A stretch of DNA of 64,000 nt, taken from positions 1 through 64,000 of the forward strand of contig NZ_JANCLT010000008.1 of assembly GCF_024294785.1 (NCBI RefSeq), given 5' to 3'. This DNA comes from Ectobacillus ponti. Lineage in GTDB: Bacteria > Bacillota > Bacilli > Bacillales > Bacillaceae_G. Of the stretch, positions 1-8,140 are shown piece after piece. A model generated the notes under the pieces. The model saw only the letters and a program-made list of their open reading frames with translations. It did no database searches and was not told where the DNA came from. The translations under genes were made by a program, and so were the position numbers. The stretch's first letter is position 1, and every line of letters begins with the position of its first letter.

Positions 1-70
<70 letters not shown>

Positions 71-79
71 CAGAGAGAA

Positions 80-108
80 GACCAGCCATGATGGCTGGTC
101 TTTTTGTT
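80..108 (+). terminator. Intrinsic terminator of the rRNA operon
   Basis: GACCAGCCAT and ATGGCTGGTC form a perfect 10-bp stem with no unpaired bases needed beyond a tight turn, followed by TTTTTGTTTT. It sits about 10 nt after the 5S rRNA and should end the rRNA transcript. Confidence 0.9.
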
Positions 109-204
109 TTGTGGAATAGGGGCAACCTGCATCGATGGGGGCTTATATGGAAGTGAAGCTGATGTAAACAGTGGATAATGGACATGAAGCAATACAGGGT
201 GCAG

Positions 205-348
205 TGGAACAAAACAAGGAAAGATGGAACAATCGCAACAACCACATTTTAGGCAATGGAACAAAAAAGTCAAAAAATGAAACAATCTTTTTCAAAAATG
301 AAACAAAAAAATCGAAAAATGGAACAATTATTTCAAAAAATGAAACAA
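205..348. repeat. Seven-copy TGRAACAA array with 21-bp phasing
   Basis: TGRAACAA (R = A or G) starts at 205, 225, 257, 278, 299, 320 and 341. The last five copies are spaced exactly 21 bp, i.e. two helical turns or seven codons. Short frames crossing it read as a heptapeptide pattern (N-E/G-T-x-x-x-K on +, hydrophobic on -), but neither has a ribosome binding site, so I treat it as noncoding repeat DNA. The rest of 109-557 shows nothing else I can identify; it is AT-rich. Confidence 0.7.
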
Positions 349-557
349 TTCCAGGCAGGAGCTTGTTTTGCCTGTCCAATTCATTCTCTGTAGAGAAGGA
401 ATGCTTCATAAATAAGCGTTATGTTATTGAAAAATGCTTTACGCAGGGCAGCATAAGATCATTCTCTCCGCAAATCTGTTCAGTTTCCTCATTTTGCTCC
501 CGATGAGGGGAAAAATAATACTGGCAGGTGAGGAAGAAACTGCATGCCTCTTTCATA

Positions 558-586
558 TTTAAAAAACACGATTTATGTTGTATACT
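558..586 (+). promoter_or_regulatory. Sigma-A promoter upstream of candidate RNA
   Basis: TTTAAA (558-563), a 17-bp spacer, then TATACT (581-586). Predicted start near 593. No protein frame follows, only the possible structured RNA and the SRP RNA. A second -10-like TATAAT lies at 658-663. Confidence 0.45.
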
Positions 587-592
587 AAAGAA

Positions 593-805
593 GCAGTAAA
601 CGACACAGCATACACACACATCCTGCAGTGTTCGTGATTCCGTTATGCTTGAAACCGTATAATAAACTAGGGATTCTTATATGCTTTGCTGATGCCAAGC
701 CTGATACGGTCAGGATCGCAGACAGGCCAAGCTGCGGAAACCCACCTGCGGAGAGCGGGTTATCAAGCATCCTGGAACACGGCATATGGCGGGACGTTTC
801 TTTTT
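593..805 (+). ncRNA. Candidate structured RNA, family not recognised
   Basis: No convincing coding frame. By hand I find nested complementarity: 598-602 with 795-799, hairpin 607-612/644-649, 692-696 with 781-785, and 710-716 with 769-775 enclosing two hairpins (717-721/732-736 and 739-743/757-761), giving a three-way junction. A T-rich run (797-805) follows. The fold was not computed and no covariation is available, so helices could be fortuitous. It may also just be the leader of the SRP RNA transcript. Confidence 0.3.
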
Positions 806-830
806 CACATAATGACTCATTTCAATTACA

Positions 831-1100
831 TACCGTGATAGGCGGGGAGCTAGCGGTGCCCTGTACTCGCAATCCGCTTCAGCGAGGCCGAATTCCCTTC
901 TGCGGTATGATGGATGTAAGGTTCGCCTGATAGAAGCGGTGTTGACCTTCGGAGTCCTCGCAACGAATGCCCATGAACCTGGTCAGGCCGGGAACGGAGC
1001 AGCCATAAGTGGTTTCATTCGTGTGTCGCAGGGTCGCTCTGGACGAGCTGGCTGGATCAGCAGCACTTATGTCGTCATCACAAGGAAGGGTTCACGGTGT
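831..1100 (+). ncRNA. ffs: SRP RNA (small cytoplasmic RNA), large Bacillus type
   Basis: About 270 nt. The 5' region with GCGGTGCCCTGTACTCGCAA and GAGGCCGAATTCCCTTC matches the Bacillus scRNA, and the conserved SRP core GTCAGGCCGGGAACGGAGCAG (Ffh-binding loop, written here only in part) lies around 980-1005, followed by GTGTCGCAGGGTCGC. The ends pair (ACCGTG at 832-837 with CACGGT at 1093-1098). This is the long Gram-positive form with an Alu domain; it assembles with Ffh for co-translational membrane targeting. Ends are placed from the terminal pairing. Confidence 0.93.
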
Positions 1101-1144
1101 TACTTATCAATTTAAATGAATTCTTTGTGAAATTGTCCAGCTAC

Positions 1145-1226
1145 GCCGGTGTGGCGGAATTGGCAGACGCGCACGACTCAAAATCGTGTTCCTACAAGAG
1201 TGCCGGTTCGACCCCGGCCACCGGTA
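1145..1226 (+). tRNA. tRNA-Leu (anticodon CAA)
   Basis: Cloverleaf of 82 nt with a long variable arm, as expected for a class II tRNA. Acceptor GCCGGTG pairs with CACCGGT; anticodon stem CACGA/TCGTG carries loop CTCAAAA, giving anticodon CAA for UUG codons; T arm GCCGG-TTCGACC-CCGGC. CCA is not encoded. Confidence 0.96.
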
Positions 1227-1233
1227 TTTTTTA

Positions 1234-1273
1234 AAAAAGCACCTTGCTTCAGGTTCAGCAAGGTGCTTTTTCA
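1234..1273 (+). terminator. Intrinsic terminator after tRNA-Leu(CAA)
   Basis: AGCACCTTGCT and AGCAAGGTGCT form a long stem around the TCAGGTTC loop, followed by a T run. It ends the SRP RNA/tRNA unit; the opposite strand also carries flanking Ts, so it may serve the converging lipase gene. Confidence 0.88.
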
Positions 1274-1317
1274 ATTTGATGAGAAGCTTTTAAAATGTGG
1301 AAGTGACAGATCTGGCA

Positions 1318-2316
1318 TCAATAGCTGACTAAGGATGCAAAATTTACAATGCCATGCCCGTTTGTAATGGCTCTTCTTTCGCTGCGTAAGGATAAAGCGC
1401 AGTACAAATAATAGTTTGTAAGATTAGTTGAGATAGAGCTGGATGGTACATAAGAAATGGCGCTGTAATACTTCAGCCCTGTGTTGATTGGTCCTGTGCT
1501 TCCAACGTAGGCCAGCTTGCCCGGGTGCATGTCAGATACGCCATTCAGCCATTCGTTTTCAATATAGCTGTTCATGACATTGTCTTTGTAAGCTCCATTT
1601 TTGTTTGCTGTCCATTGCGTGCCGGAGATGCTGACATCACTTATGGGAAGCGGGTTAAAGGTGTAGACCCCGCTGATTGCAGATTTGCCGGCAGCCCCGC
1701 CGTACACCAATACAGAGGGATCATTCAGCCATCTGGCAGCAGCAATGTCCAGATACATCTTGGTGGCCAGCCAGCCTCCCAAGGAATGCCCGGTGAAATA
1801 CCATTTGTAGCCTTGGTAGTTTGGATACGTTTTATAAATATAATTCAGATACAGCTGTGCCTGGTATTCCTGCCCTGGTGGTGTTGCAGAGACAGCTTTT
1901 CCGGCTGTCACATAATCATAAAAATCTTTGCTGCCGGCAAACGTAACAAATAGCTTTCCATTAGCTTCATCCACTACTACAGCTGCACTAAAGCCGGTTT
2001 TTTCAAACTTTTTTGTTTTGCCCGGCTGCAAAGCCCCCATCGGATGAAGAAGGTTTCCGCTCCCGTCAATGTAATTGTTAATGTCAATGAAATCAATTAT
2101 CCTAAGGTTGGGCGTGCCGGAAGAATTTCTTCCGTAAAGAGCAGTCAGCCGGTCCTGCATGGCCGTTTGGCCTTCATACACTTTGTTGGACAGTTCATAG
2201 TACAGACTGTTCTTGTTGTCACTGTAAGCTGCATCAGCCGGTGCTGCGAAGTAAGCTGAAAACAGAACAAACACAAGAGCAAATACACTGTACTGCTTGT
2301 ATAACCGTAGCTTCAT
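1318..2316 (-). CDS. Secreted lipase-like alpha/beta hydrolase
   Basis: 332 residues. Residues 1-29 form a signal peptide (basic MKLRLYK start, hydrophobic core, A-D-A cleavage motif before Ala30), so the protein is exported. G-H-S-L-G-G at 176-181 is the nucleophile elbow of class 3-type lipases, with Ser178 as the likely nucleophile; a GSKD segment near 128-131 precedes it, as in lipase_3 oxyanion strands, and a His near the C terminus (NGHG) could complete the triad. The start is supported by an AGAGGGGG ribosome binding site just upstream. It stands alone, converging on the tRNA terminator. Substrate (triglyceride, phospholipid or polyester) cannot be told; a PHB depolymerase role is conceivable but not supported. 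Confidence 0.8.
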   Translation of the reverse strand: MKLRLYKQYSVFALVFVLFSAYFAAPADAAYSDNKNSLYYELSNKVYEGQTAMQDRLTALYGRNSSGTPNLRIIDFIDINNYIDGSGNLLHPMGALQPGKTKKFEKTGFSAAVVVDEANGKLFVTFAGSKDFYDYVTAGKAVSATPPGQEYQAQLYLNYIYKTYPNYQGYKWYFTGHSLGGWLATKMYLDIAAARWLNDPSVLVYGGAAGKSAISGVYTFNPLPISDVSISGTQWTANKNGAYKDNVMNSYIENEWLNGVSDMHPGKLAYVGSTGPINTGLKYYSAISYVPSSSISTNLTNYYLYCALSLRSERRAITNGHGIVNFASLVSY

Positions 2317-2555
2317 AAATCCCCCTCTTTTCTGTTGGCACTATTTACCTGAGTAGGATAACACGCTATGAAGGTCGTTTCAATATATTCCTATATTAGG
2401 AGATTTAATTGAAATAACTTGTTTATTATCTATTATTTAATCCATGTAATAAAAGCGGTTTATATAAAAATTAGATACATGTTACTCTTATGCATGCAAG
2501 TCAGCTTTCGGACGAGTTGCTGTAAAAGTAACCTTAAATTGGAAATAAAAATAGA

Positions 2556-2585
2556 TTGAATAGTCTGACTAATTATGAGTATAAT
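2556..2585 (+). promoter_or_regulatory. Sigma-A promoter of the IDEAL-domain gene
   Basis: TTGAAT (2556-2561), 18-bp spacer, TATAAT (2580-2585), ending about 27 bp before the GTG start. The rest of the 295-bp gap back to the lipase start contains the lipase ribosome binding site and AT-rich sequence with nothing else recognised. Confidence 0.6.
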
Positions 2586-2611
2586 AGAAAAAAGGACAAG
2601 GAGTTGATTTT

Positions 2612-2809
2612 GTGAAGAAAGATTTGTTGAACACGCCGAAGCAGTCAGAATTAGATGCAATGTACTCTCTATTTGCGCAGTTGGTGTTGGACGAAGCCAT
2701 TCACAGTTTCCGGAAAAAGCAACTCCAAGAGAAGATTGACCAGTCACTGGCGGCTGGCGACAAGAGCACGTTCCTTCGTCTTTCAAAAGAATATAAGCAG
2801 ATTTCATAA
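2612..2809 (+). CDS. Small IDEAL-domain protein
   Basis: 65 residues, GTG start chosen because AAGGACAAGGAG lies 9-19 nt upstream. Residues about 24-63 (LVLDEAIHSFRKKQLQEKID... to RLSKEYKQ) match the IDEAL domain found at the C termini of small Bacillus proteins, named for a conserved I/L-D-E-A-L/I core seen here as L-D-E-A-I. The domain's function is poorly known; some carriers take part in protein-protein contacts. No signal peptide or membrane segment, so cytoplasmic. Monocistronic between its own promoter and terminator. Confidence 0.8.
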   Translation: MKKDLLNTPKQSELDAMYSLFAQLVLDEAIHSFRKKQLQEKIDQSLAAGDKSTFLRLSKEYKQIS

Positions 2810-2821
2810 ACCTTCAGGCTC

Positions 2822-2853
2822 AAAAGGAAGCGGCGCAACCCGCTTCCTTTTTC
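2822..2853 (+). terminator. Intrinsic terminator after IDEAL-domain gene
   Basis: AAAGGAAGCGG pairs with the CGCTTCCTTT segment around a short loop, followed by TTTTTC. Confidence 0.85.
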
Positions 2854-2988
2854 AGTTTTGTCCACACTCTCCAGCTTTAAGGGAGACGGAAGTATCGGAT
2901 AAAAAGATTTATTTTAAAAAAGTTAATTTCCCTATTGCATTTCTCTCGAAAAGAAGATAGAATAAGTCTTGTCAGGATAATATCATAT

Positions 2989-3071
2989 GCGGATGTGGCG
3001 GAATGGCAGACGCGCTAGCTTCAGGTGCTAGTGGTGGCAACATCGTGGGGGTTCGAGTCCCTTCATCCGCA
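2989..3071 (+). tRNA. tRNA-Leu (anticodon CAG)
   Basis: 83-nt class II tRNA. Acceptor GCGGATG pairs with CATCCGC; anticodon stem CTAGC/GCTAG holds loop TTCAGGT, so the anticodon is CAG for CUG codons; T loop GGTTCGAGTCC. CCA is not encoded. It is the second leucine tRNA within 2 kb. Confidence 0.96.
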
Positions 3072-3080
3072 TCATACAGG

Positions 3081-3117
3081 AAGGCTCTTCTCATATACAT
3101 ATGAGGAGAGCCTTTTT
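3081..3117 (+). terminator. Intrinsic terminator after tRNA-Leu(CAG)
   Basis: AAGGCTCTTCTCATAT pairs with ATATGAGGAGAGCCTT (one mismatch or wobble) around ACAT, followed by TTTTC. Confidence 0.88.
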
Positions 3118-3205
3118 CGTTATCCTTAAGATACATTCTCTGCTTGTCAGTGCAGATGTGATGTGTTAAGATATCGAAAATTACAAGTATGTATACATGC
3201 ATCCT

Positions 3206-3249
3206 AATTCCGAATAATAATCTTTATTGAGATATGAATGTTCGATTTT
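3206..3249 (+). promoter_or_regulatory. Paired PurR boxes
   Basis: AATTCCGAATAATA (3206-3219) and, on the other strand, the complement of 3236-3249, AAAATCGAACATTC, each resemble the 14-bp PurBox WWWWCCGAACWWTN. They face each other across 16 bp, the spacing known for Bacillus PurR control regions, and lie directly upstream of the -35 element. PurR represses unless PRPP accumulates, so initiation here should respond to PRPP. Confidence 0.75.
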
Positions 3250-3251
3250 TA

Positions 3252-3281
3252 TTGACAGAGGTAAAAAAATATTGGTAAGAT
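3252..3281 (+). promoter_or_regulatory. Promoter of the pur operon
   Basis: TTGACA (3252-3257), perfect -35, then TAAGAT (3276-3281) after an 18-bp spacer. Expected start near 3289, leaving a leader of about 205 nt that carries the riboswitch. Confidence 0.7.
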
Positions 3282-3309
3282 AGCGATGGAGATTAGAAAA
3301 TAGAAGCGT

Positions 3310-3378
3310 CCTCATATAATAGCGGAGATATGGTCCGCAAGTTTCTACCTGGTAACCGTAAAGTACCGGACTATGAGG
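3310..3378 (+). promoter_or_regulatory. Guanine/hypoxanthine riboswitch aptamer
   Basis: P1 CCTCAT/ATGAGG closes a three-way junction with the invariant purine-aptamer blocks TATAAT, ATATGG, GTTTCTACC, CCGTAAA and GACTATG. The base at the specificity position (C in GACTATG) pairs with guanine or hypoxanthine; adenine riboswitches have T there. The kissing-loop segments ATATGG and CCGTAAA are intact. It controls the operon below by transcription termination. Confidence 0.96.
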
Positions 3379-3419
3379 AAAGGGAACTCGGTCTTCTTCT
3401 ATTCGTATAGAATGAGTCT

Positions 3420-3473
3420 GCCTGAGTGAAGTCCTTTCCTGCATAGAGGAGAGGACTTTGCTCAGGCTTTTTG
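3420..3473 (+). terminator. Riboswitch-controlled terminator
   Basis: GCCTGAG (3420-3426) pairs with CTCAGGC (3461-3467) and AAGTCCT with AGGACTT inside it, followed by a T run, 22 bp before purE. This is the OFF structure of the expression platform; the antiterminator presumably uses the 3' strand of P1. Confidence 0.88.
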
Positions 3474-3495
3474 ATTTTGGACGGGGGGAACGGCA

Positions 3496-3981
3496 ATGAA
3501 GGCAACGGTTGGTGTGATCATGGGAAGCACGTCAGATTGGGAAACGATGAAGCACGCATGCGATGTGCTGGAGGAACTGCACATTCCATACGAAAAGAAG
3601 GTTGTGTCCGCTCACCGGACACCTGACTATATGTTTACATACGCAGAAACAGCCAGGGAGCGCGGCTTGAAGGTCATTATTGCGGGTGCCGGCGGAGCAG
3701 CGCATTTACCTGGAATGGTGGCGGCTAAGACAACACTGCCTGTAATTGGCGTGCCGGTTCAATCCAAAGCCTTGCAAGGATTGGATTCCTTGCTGTCCAT
3801 CGTGCAAATGCCGGGCGGTGTTCCGGTGGCTACGGTAGCGATCGGCAAAGCGGGAGCGACTAACGCTGCATTACTGGCGGCGGAAATGCTGGGCGCATTT
3901 GATGAAGACATTGCCCAGGCGTTGGATGAACGAAGAAAGAGAACGGAGCAGGACGTTCTGGAAAATGGTGACCTGCCATGA
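3496..3981 (+). CDS. purE: N5-CAIR mutase (phosphoribosylaminoimidazole carboxylase catalytic subunit)
   Basis: 161 residues, full length for class I PurE. Converts N5-carboxyaminoimidazole ribonucleotide to CAIR in purine synthesis, as an octamer in the cytosol. GSTSDW (10-15), SAHRTP (38-43) and AGGAAHLPG (65-73, catalytic His70) are all present. Start follows GGACGGGGGGAACGGCA. First gene of a twelve-gene operon; its stop overlaps the purK start (ATGA). Expression depends on the PurR boxes and guanine riboswitch upstream. Confidence 0.97.
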   Translation: MKATVGVIMGSTSDWETMKHACDVLEELHIPYEKKVVSAHRTPDYMFTYAETARERGLKVIIAGAGGAAHLPGMVAAKTTLPVIGVPVQSKALQGLDSLLSIVQMPGGVPVATVAIGKAGATNAALLAAEMLGAFDEDIAQALDERRKRTEQDVLENGDLP

Positions 3982-5117
3982 AGACAATCTTGCCGGGACA
4001 AACCATTGGAATTGTTGGCGGTGGGCAGCTGGGGCGAATGATGGCGCTGGCAGCACGTGAGATGGGATATCGGATTGCGGTGCTGGACCCGACGCCGGAT
4101 TCTCCATGCGCCCAAGTGGCTGATGTAGAAATCGTGGCTGCCTATAATGACCTGTCCGCAATTCAGCGGCTGGCAGAGGCGAGCGATGTGGTGACATATG
4201 AGTTTGAAAATATCGATTATGAATGCCTGACATGGCTGGAGGAGCATGCCTATCTGCCGCAGGGAAGCAGACTGCTTCGAGTCACACAGAATCGTTTTAC
4301 AGAAAAAAGTGCAGTGGCTGAGCTCGGCATCCCGGTGGCGCCGTATATACTGGTACGGGACGCAGAGGAGTTGGAGCGGGGACTGCAGCAGTTTGGCTAC
4401 CCATGTGTACTGAAAACAACAACCGGCGGCTATGACGGCAAAGGACAGGTTGTCCTGCGGGCTGATGCAGACATAGCGCAGGCAGAAGCGTTGCTTGCAA
4501 ACGAATGCATCCTTGAACAATGGATTCCTTTTACAAAAGAAATCTCTGTGATTGTCGTGCGCAGCGTCAGCGGCGAGGTACAGACATTCCCGGTGGCAGA
4601 GAATATCCATGTACACAATATTCTGCATGAGACAATCGTGCCGGCCCGCGTTTCAGCTGATCTGGAACGGCAGGCTGTCGAATGTGCCATGAAGCTGGCG
4701 CGCGAGCTGGAGCTGGTCGGGACGCTCGCTGTGGAGATGTTCGTGACGGAGCATGGGATTTATGTGAATGAGCTGGCGCCAAGGCCGCATAACTCCGGCC
4801 ATTATACAATGGATGCCTGCGAGACCAGCCAATTTCAACAGCACATCCGCGCTATGTGCAATTGGCCGCTTGGGCGGACAACTTTGCATAAACCGGTTGT
4901 CATGGTGAATATTTTAGGAGAACATATAGAAGGAGTCTTAAATCATGTGCATGACTTTGCGGATTGTAAGCTTCATTTGTACGGAAAGCAGGAAGCGAAG
5001 CATAAGCGGAAAATGGGTCATGTGAACATCCTGGCTGCAGATACAGAGCAGGCGCTGGAAAAGGCGCGGCAGCTGGGGATTTGGGACGATGAGAAACTGT
5101 TGGAGGTAGTGAAATGA
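3978..5117 (+). CDS. purK: N5-CAIR synthetase (ATP-dependent AIR carboxylase)
   Basis: 379 residues. Uses ATP and bicarbonate to make N5-CAIR from AIR, feeding PurE. N-terminal Rossmann-like start with [13 protein letters not shown] (residues about 14-26), then an ATP-grasp core with [12 protein letters not shown] (around 146-157) and the C-terminal [12 protein letters not shown] loop characteristic of PurK. Translationally coupled at both ends: ATGA overlap with purE and with purB. Confidence 0.97.
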   Translation: MKTILPGQTIGIVGGGQLGRMMALAAREMGYRIAVLDPTPDSPCAQVADVEIVAAYNDLSAIQRLAEASDVVTYEFENIDYECLTWLEEHAYLPQGSRLLRVTQNRFTEKSAVAELGIPVAPYILVRDAEELERGLQQFGYPCVLKTTTGGYDGKGQVVLRADADIAQAEALLANECILEQWIPFTKEISVIVVRSVSGEVQTFPVAENIHVHNILHETIVPARVSADLERQAVECAMKLARELELVGTLAVEMFVTEHGIYVNELAPRPHNSGHYTMDACETSQFQQHIRAMCNWPLGRTTLHKPVVMVNILGEHIEGVLNHVHDFADCKLHLYGKQEAKHKRKMGHVNILAADTEQALEKARQLGIWDDEKLLEVVK

Positions 5118-6409
5118 TCAGTCGTTACACACGCCCGGAAATGGGCGCCATTTGGACAGAGGAAAATAAGTTCCAGGCTTGGCTCGAGGTGGAGATTCTT
5201 GCTTGTGAAGCGTGGGCGGAGCTTGGGGATATTCCAAAGGAAGATGTGAAAAAGCTGCGTGAGAACGCGTCTTTCAATATTAACCGCATTTATGAAATTG
5301 AAGAGGAAACACGCCACGATGTGGTTGCTTTTACGAGAGCCGTTTCGGAGACACTGGGCGAAGAGCGGAAATGGGTGCATTACGGCCTGACATCCACAGA
5401 TGTGGTGGATACAGCTCTGTCTTACCTGCTGAAGCAGGCAAATGAAATCCTGTTGAAGGATATCCAAAACTTCGTAGAGATTTTGAAGGTAAAGGCGCAG
5501 GAGCACAAGTATACGGTCATGATGGGCCGCACACACGGCGTCCATGCTGAGCCGACTACCTTCGGCCTGAAAATGGCGCTCTGGTACGAGGAAATGAAGC
5601 GCAACCTGGAGCGCTTTGAGCAGGCAGCCGCCGGCGTACAGTTTGGCAAAATCTCCGGTGCGGTTGGTACATATGCAAACATTGATCCATTCGTAGAGCA
5701 GTTCGTGTGTGAAAAGCTTGGCCTGCAGGCAGCGCCGATTTCCACACAGACACTGCAGCGCGACCGTCATGCGCATTATGTGGCAGCATTGGCGCTGATT
5801 GGCACATCCATTGAAAAAATGGCAGTCGAAATCCGCGGCTTGCAAAAGAGTGAAACGCGCGAGGTGGAAGAGTTCTTTGCAAAAGGGCAAAAGGGTTCGT
5901 CTGCGATGCCGCATAAGCGCAATCCAATCGGTTCCGAGAACATGACTGGCTTGGCACGCGTCCTGCGCGGCTACATGATGACAGCTTACGAGAACGTGCC
6001 GCTCTGGCATGAGCGTGACATCTCCCACTCCTCCGCAGAGCGTATTATCCTGCCGGATGCGACGATTGCGTTGAACTACATGTTGAACCGCTTCGGTAAC
6101 ATCGTGAAGAACCTGACGGTGTTCCCGGAGAACATGAAGCGCAACATGGAGCGTACATACGGTTTGATTTACTCCCAGCGTGTCATGCTGTCCCTGATCG
6201 ACAAGGGCATGGTGCGTGAGGAGTCTTACGATATCGTGCAGCCGAAGGCCATGGAAGCATGGGAAACACAGGTGCCGTTCAAGCAGCTGGTGGAGGCGGA
6301 TGAGCGCATCACCAGCAGACTGTCTCAGGAAGAGATCAACGAATGCTTCAACTATGAGTATCACCTGCAGCACGTGGATACAATCTTTAAGCGTCTCGGC
6401 TTGGATTGA
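5114..6409 (+). CDS. purB: Adenylosuccinate lyase
   Basis: 431 residues, the usual Bacillus length. Acts twice: SAICAR to AICAR plus fumarate, and adenylosuccinate to AMP plus fumarate. The fumarase/aspartase superfamily signature [11 protein letters not shown] lies near residues 257-268, with the mobile Ser in it; TSTDVVDTA near 92-100 and [10 protein letters not shown] near 136-146 supply other active-site residues. Overlaps purK by 4 nt. An 85-nt gap with a hairpin separates it from purC, the only sizeable gap in the operon. Confidence 0.97.
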   Translation: MISRYTRPEMGAIWTEENKFQAWLEVEILACEAWAELGDIPKEDVKKLRENASFNINRIYEIEEETRHDVVAFTRAVSETLGEERKWVHYGLTSTDVVDTALSYLLKQANEILLKDIQNFVEILKVKAQEHKYTVMMGRTHGVHAEPTTFGLKMALWYEEMKRNLERFEQAAAGVQFGKISGAVGTYANIDPFVEQFVCEKLGLQAAPISTQTLQRDRHAHYVAALALIGTSIEKMAVEIRGLQKSETREVEEFFAKGQKGSSAMPHKRNPIGSENMTGLARVLRGYMMTAYENVPLWHERDISHSSAERIILPDATIALNYMLNRFGNIVKNLTVFPENMKRNMERTYGLIYSQRVMLSLIDKGMVREESYDIVQPKAMEAWETQVPFKQLVEADERITSRLSQEEINECFNYEYHLQHVDTIFKRLGLD

Positions 6410-6418
6410 CAAATGGAT

Positions 6419-6450
6419 AAGGTACAGAATGCCCTTCTGTACCTTTCTTT
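6419..6450 (+). terminator. Hairpin between purB and purC, possible intra-operon attenuator
   Basis: AAGGTACAGAA (6419-6429) pairs perfectly with TTCTGTACCTT (6435-6445) around TGCCC, followed by TCTTTG. It looks like a moderately weak intrinsic terminator (interrupted T tract) inside an operon whose downstream genes must be expressed, so it may lower or tune distal expression or act as an mRNA processing or stability element. Confidence 0.6.
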
Positions 6451-6493
6451 GTAGGCGGAACATTCCCAATATTGAAAAATTGGAGGCGGCAGT

Positions 6494-7213
6494 ATGCAAA
6501 AGCTTGAACAGCTGTATGAAGGAAAAGCAAAGCGCATATATCGGACAGAGCAAGAAGATGTTGTTTGGGTGGAGTATAAGAACAGCGCCACTGCTTTTAA
6601 CGGCGAGAAGAAAGCGGATATTTCCGGCAAGGGCCGTTTGAATAATGAAATTACAAGCATTCTGTTTCAAAAGCTGCACGAGGCTGGCATTCCAAGTCAT
6701 TTTATTCAACGGATCTCCGAGACAGAGCAGCTTGTGAAAAAGGTGGCAATTGTCCCGCTTGAGGTCGTGGTGCGGAATGTGGTTGCCGGCAGCTTGTCCA
6801 AGCGTCTTGGCATGGATGAGGGCATCCAGCTGCAGGAGCCGATTGTGGAGTTTTACTATAAGGATGATGCCTTGGGCGATCCGCTTGTAACAGAGGACCA
6901 CATCCGCATTCTGGGGGCAGCCACACCGGATGAGCTGCAGACGCTGCGGAAAATGGCTTTGCAGGTGAATGCTGTGCTGGTGCAATATTTTGCCGGCTGC
7001 CAAGTGAGATTAGTAGATTTCAAGCTGGAGTTCGGCAAACTGGAGGACGGCACGCTGCTGTTGGCGGATGAAATCTCGCCGGATACATGCCGTCTGTGGG
7101 ATTGGGAAAGCAATGAAAAGTTTGACAAAGACGTGTTCCGCCGCGATCTTGGCAATTTGACTGACGCATATGAGGAGATTTTAAAACGATTAGGGGGAAT
7201 TTCACATGTATAA
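6494..7213 (+). CDS. purC: SAICAR synthetase
   Basis: 239 residues. Joins CAIR and aspartate with ATP to form SAICAR. Begins with the family's LYEGKAKRIY segment (residues 7-16) and carries EVVVRNVVAGSLSKR (about 92-106), DEISPDTCRLWD (about 194-205) and the FDKDVFRRDLG end. Ribosome binding site TTGGAGGCGG precedes the ATG. Its 3' end overlaps the purS start by 8 nt. Confidence 0.97.
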   Translation: MQKLEQLYEGKAKRIYRTEQEDVVWVEYKNSATAFNGEKKADISGKGRLNNEITSILFQKLHEAGIPSHFIQRISETEQLVKKVAIVPLEVVVRNVVAGSLSKRLGMDEGIQLQEPIVEFYYKDDALGDPLVTEDHIRILGAATPDELQTLRKMALQVNAVLVQYFAGCQVRLVDFKLEFGKLEDGTLLLADEISPDTCRLWDWESNEKFDKDVFRRDLGNLTDAYEEILKRLGGISHV

Positions 7214-7460
7214 AGTGAAGGTGTACGTAACGCTACGGGAAAGTGTTCTGGATCCGCAGGGAACGGCAGTGAAGGGGGCCTTGCACAGCTTGAGCTTTCA
7301 GGACGTGCAGGATGTCCGCATCGGGAAGTATATGGAGCTGACCATTGCTGATACGGCGGCTGATGTGGATGCTTTGGTGCGTGATATGTGTGAAAAGCTG
7401 CTGACGAATGTGGTCATGGAAGACTACCGCTATGAGATTGAGGAGGTTGTCGCCCAGTGA
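7206..7460 (+). CDS. purS: FGAM synthase subunit PurS
   Basis: 84 residues, the normal size. PurS is the small structural subunit that bridges PurQ and PurL in the three-part Gram-positive formylglycinamide ribonucleotide amidotransferase. The sequence has the typical opening [19 protein letters not shown] and the GKYMEL strand. Ribosome binding site AGGGGGAAT upstream. Overlaps purC and, by ATGA-like 4-nt overlap, purQ, fitting equimolar synthesis. Confidence 0.96.
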   Translation: MYKVKVYVTLRESVLDPQGTAVKGALHSLSFQDVQDVRIGKYMELTIADTAADVDALVRDMCEKLLTNVVMEDYRYEIEEVVAQ

Positions 7461-8140
7461 AATTCGCCGTAATCGTTTTTCCGGGATCGAACTGTGATGT
7501 GGATATGTACCATGCCATCAAGGATGAGCTGGGAGAGGAAGTAGACTACGTTTGGCATGACACTGAAAATTTGGATCAATATGATGCGGTTTTGCTGCCG
7601 GGCGGTTTTTCATATGGTGACTACCTGCGCTGCGGCGCCATTGCCCATTATTCCAAGGTGATGCCGGCCGTGAAGAAGGCGGCCGAAGCGGGCAAGCCTG
7701 TGCTTGGTGTATGCAACGGGTTTCAGATTTTAGTAGAATCCGGTCTGCTGCCGGGGGCATTGGTCCGCAATAAGAACCTGAAATTCATGTGCCGCACAGT
7801 GGGGCTGCGCGTTGAAAATAACGAAACAGTATTTACATCTCAATATGAAAAGGGCGAAGTCATTCAAATCCCGATTGCCCACGGAGAAGGCTGCTACTAC
7901 TGCGACGAAGAGACGCTGCAGCAGCTGGAAGCAAACGGACAGATTGCGTTCCGTTATGTGGAGAACCCGAATGGCAGCTTGAACGATATTGCGGGCGTGA
8001 CAAATGAGCGCGGCAACGTATTGGGCATGATGCCGCATCCAGAGCGGGCTGTGGATGAGCTGCTTGGCGGCGCGGACGGACTGAAGGTATTTCAATCGAT
8101 TCTAAAGCACTGGAGGGAAACATATGTTGTCACTGCTTGA
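7457..8140 (+). CDS. purQ: FGAM synthase glutaminase subunit PurQ
   Basis: 227 residues. Class I glutamine amidotransferase that supplies ammonia to PurL. The nucleophile is Cys86 in LGVCNGFQ; the His-Glu pair is in MMPHPERAV near residues 194-202. FPGSNCD near the N terminus is typical of PurQ. GTG start overlapping the purS stop by 4 nt (GTGA). Overlaps purL by 17 nt at the 3' end. Confidence 0.97.
   Translation: MKFAVIVFPGSNCDVDMYHAIKDELGEEVDYVWHDTENLDQYDAVLLPGGFSYGDYLRCGAIAHYSKVMPAVKKAAEAGKPVLGVCNGFQILVESGLLPGALVRNKNLKFMCRTVGLRVENNETVFTSQYEKGEVIQIPIAHGEGCYYCDEETLQQLEANGQIAFRYVENPNGSLNDIAGVTNERGNVLGMMPHPERAVDELLGGADGLKVFQSILKHWRETYVVTA

Noticed and set aside
171-506. 111-codon frame across the repeat array
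   Set aside because: No ribosome binding site, composition follows the 21-bp repeat, and the other strand is equally open.
5018-7003. 661-codon minus-strand frame opposite purB and purC
   Set aside because: It lies antisense to two unmistakable purine genes; Cys/His/Leu-rich composition is typical of a codon shadow.
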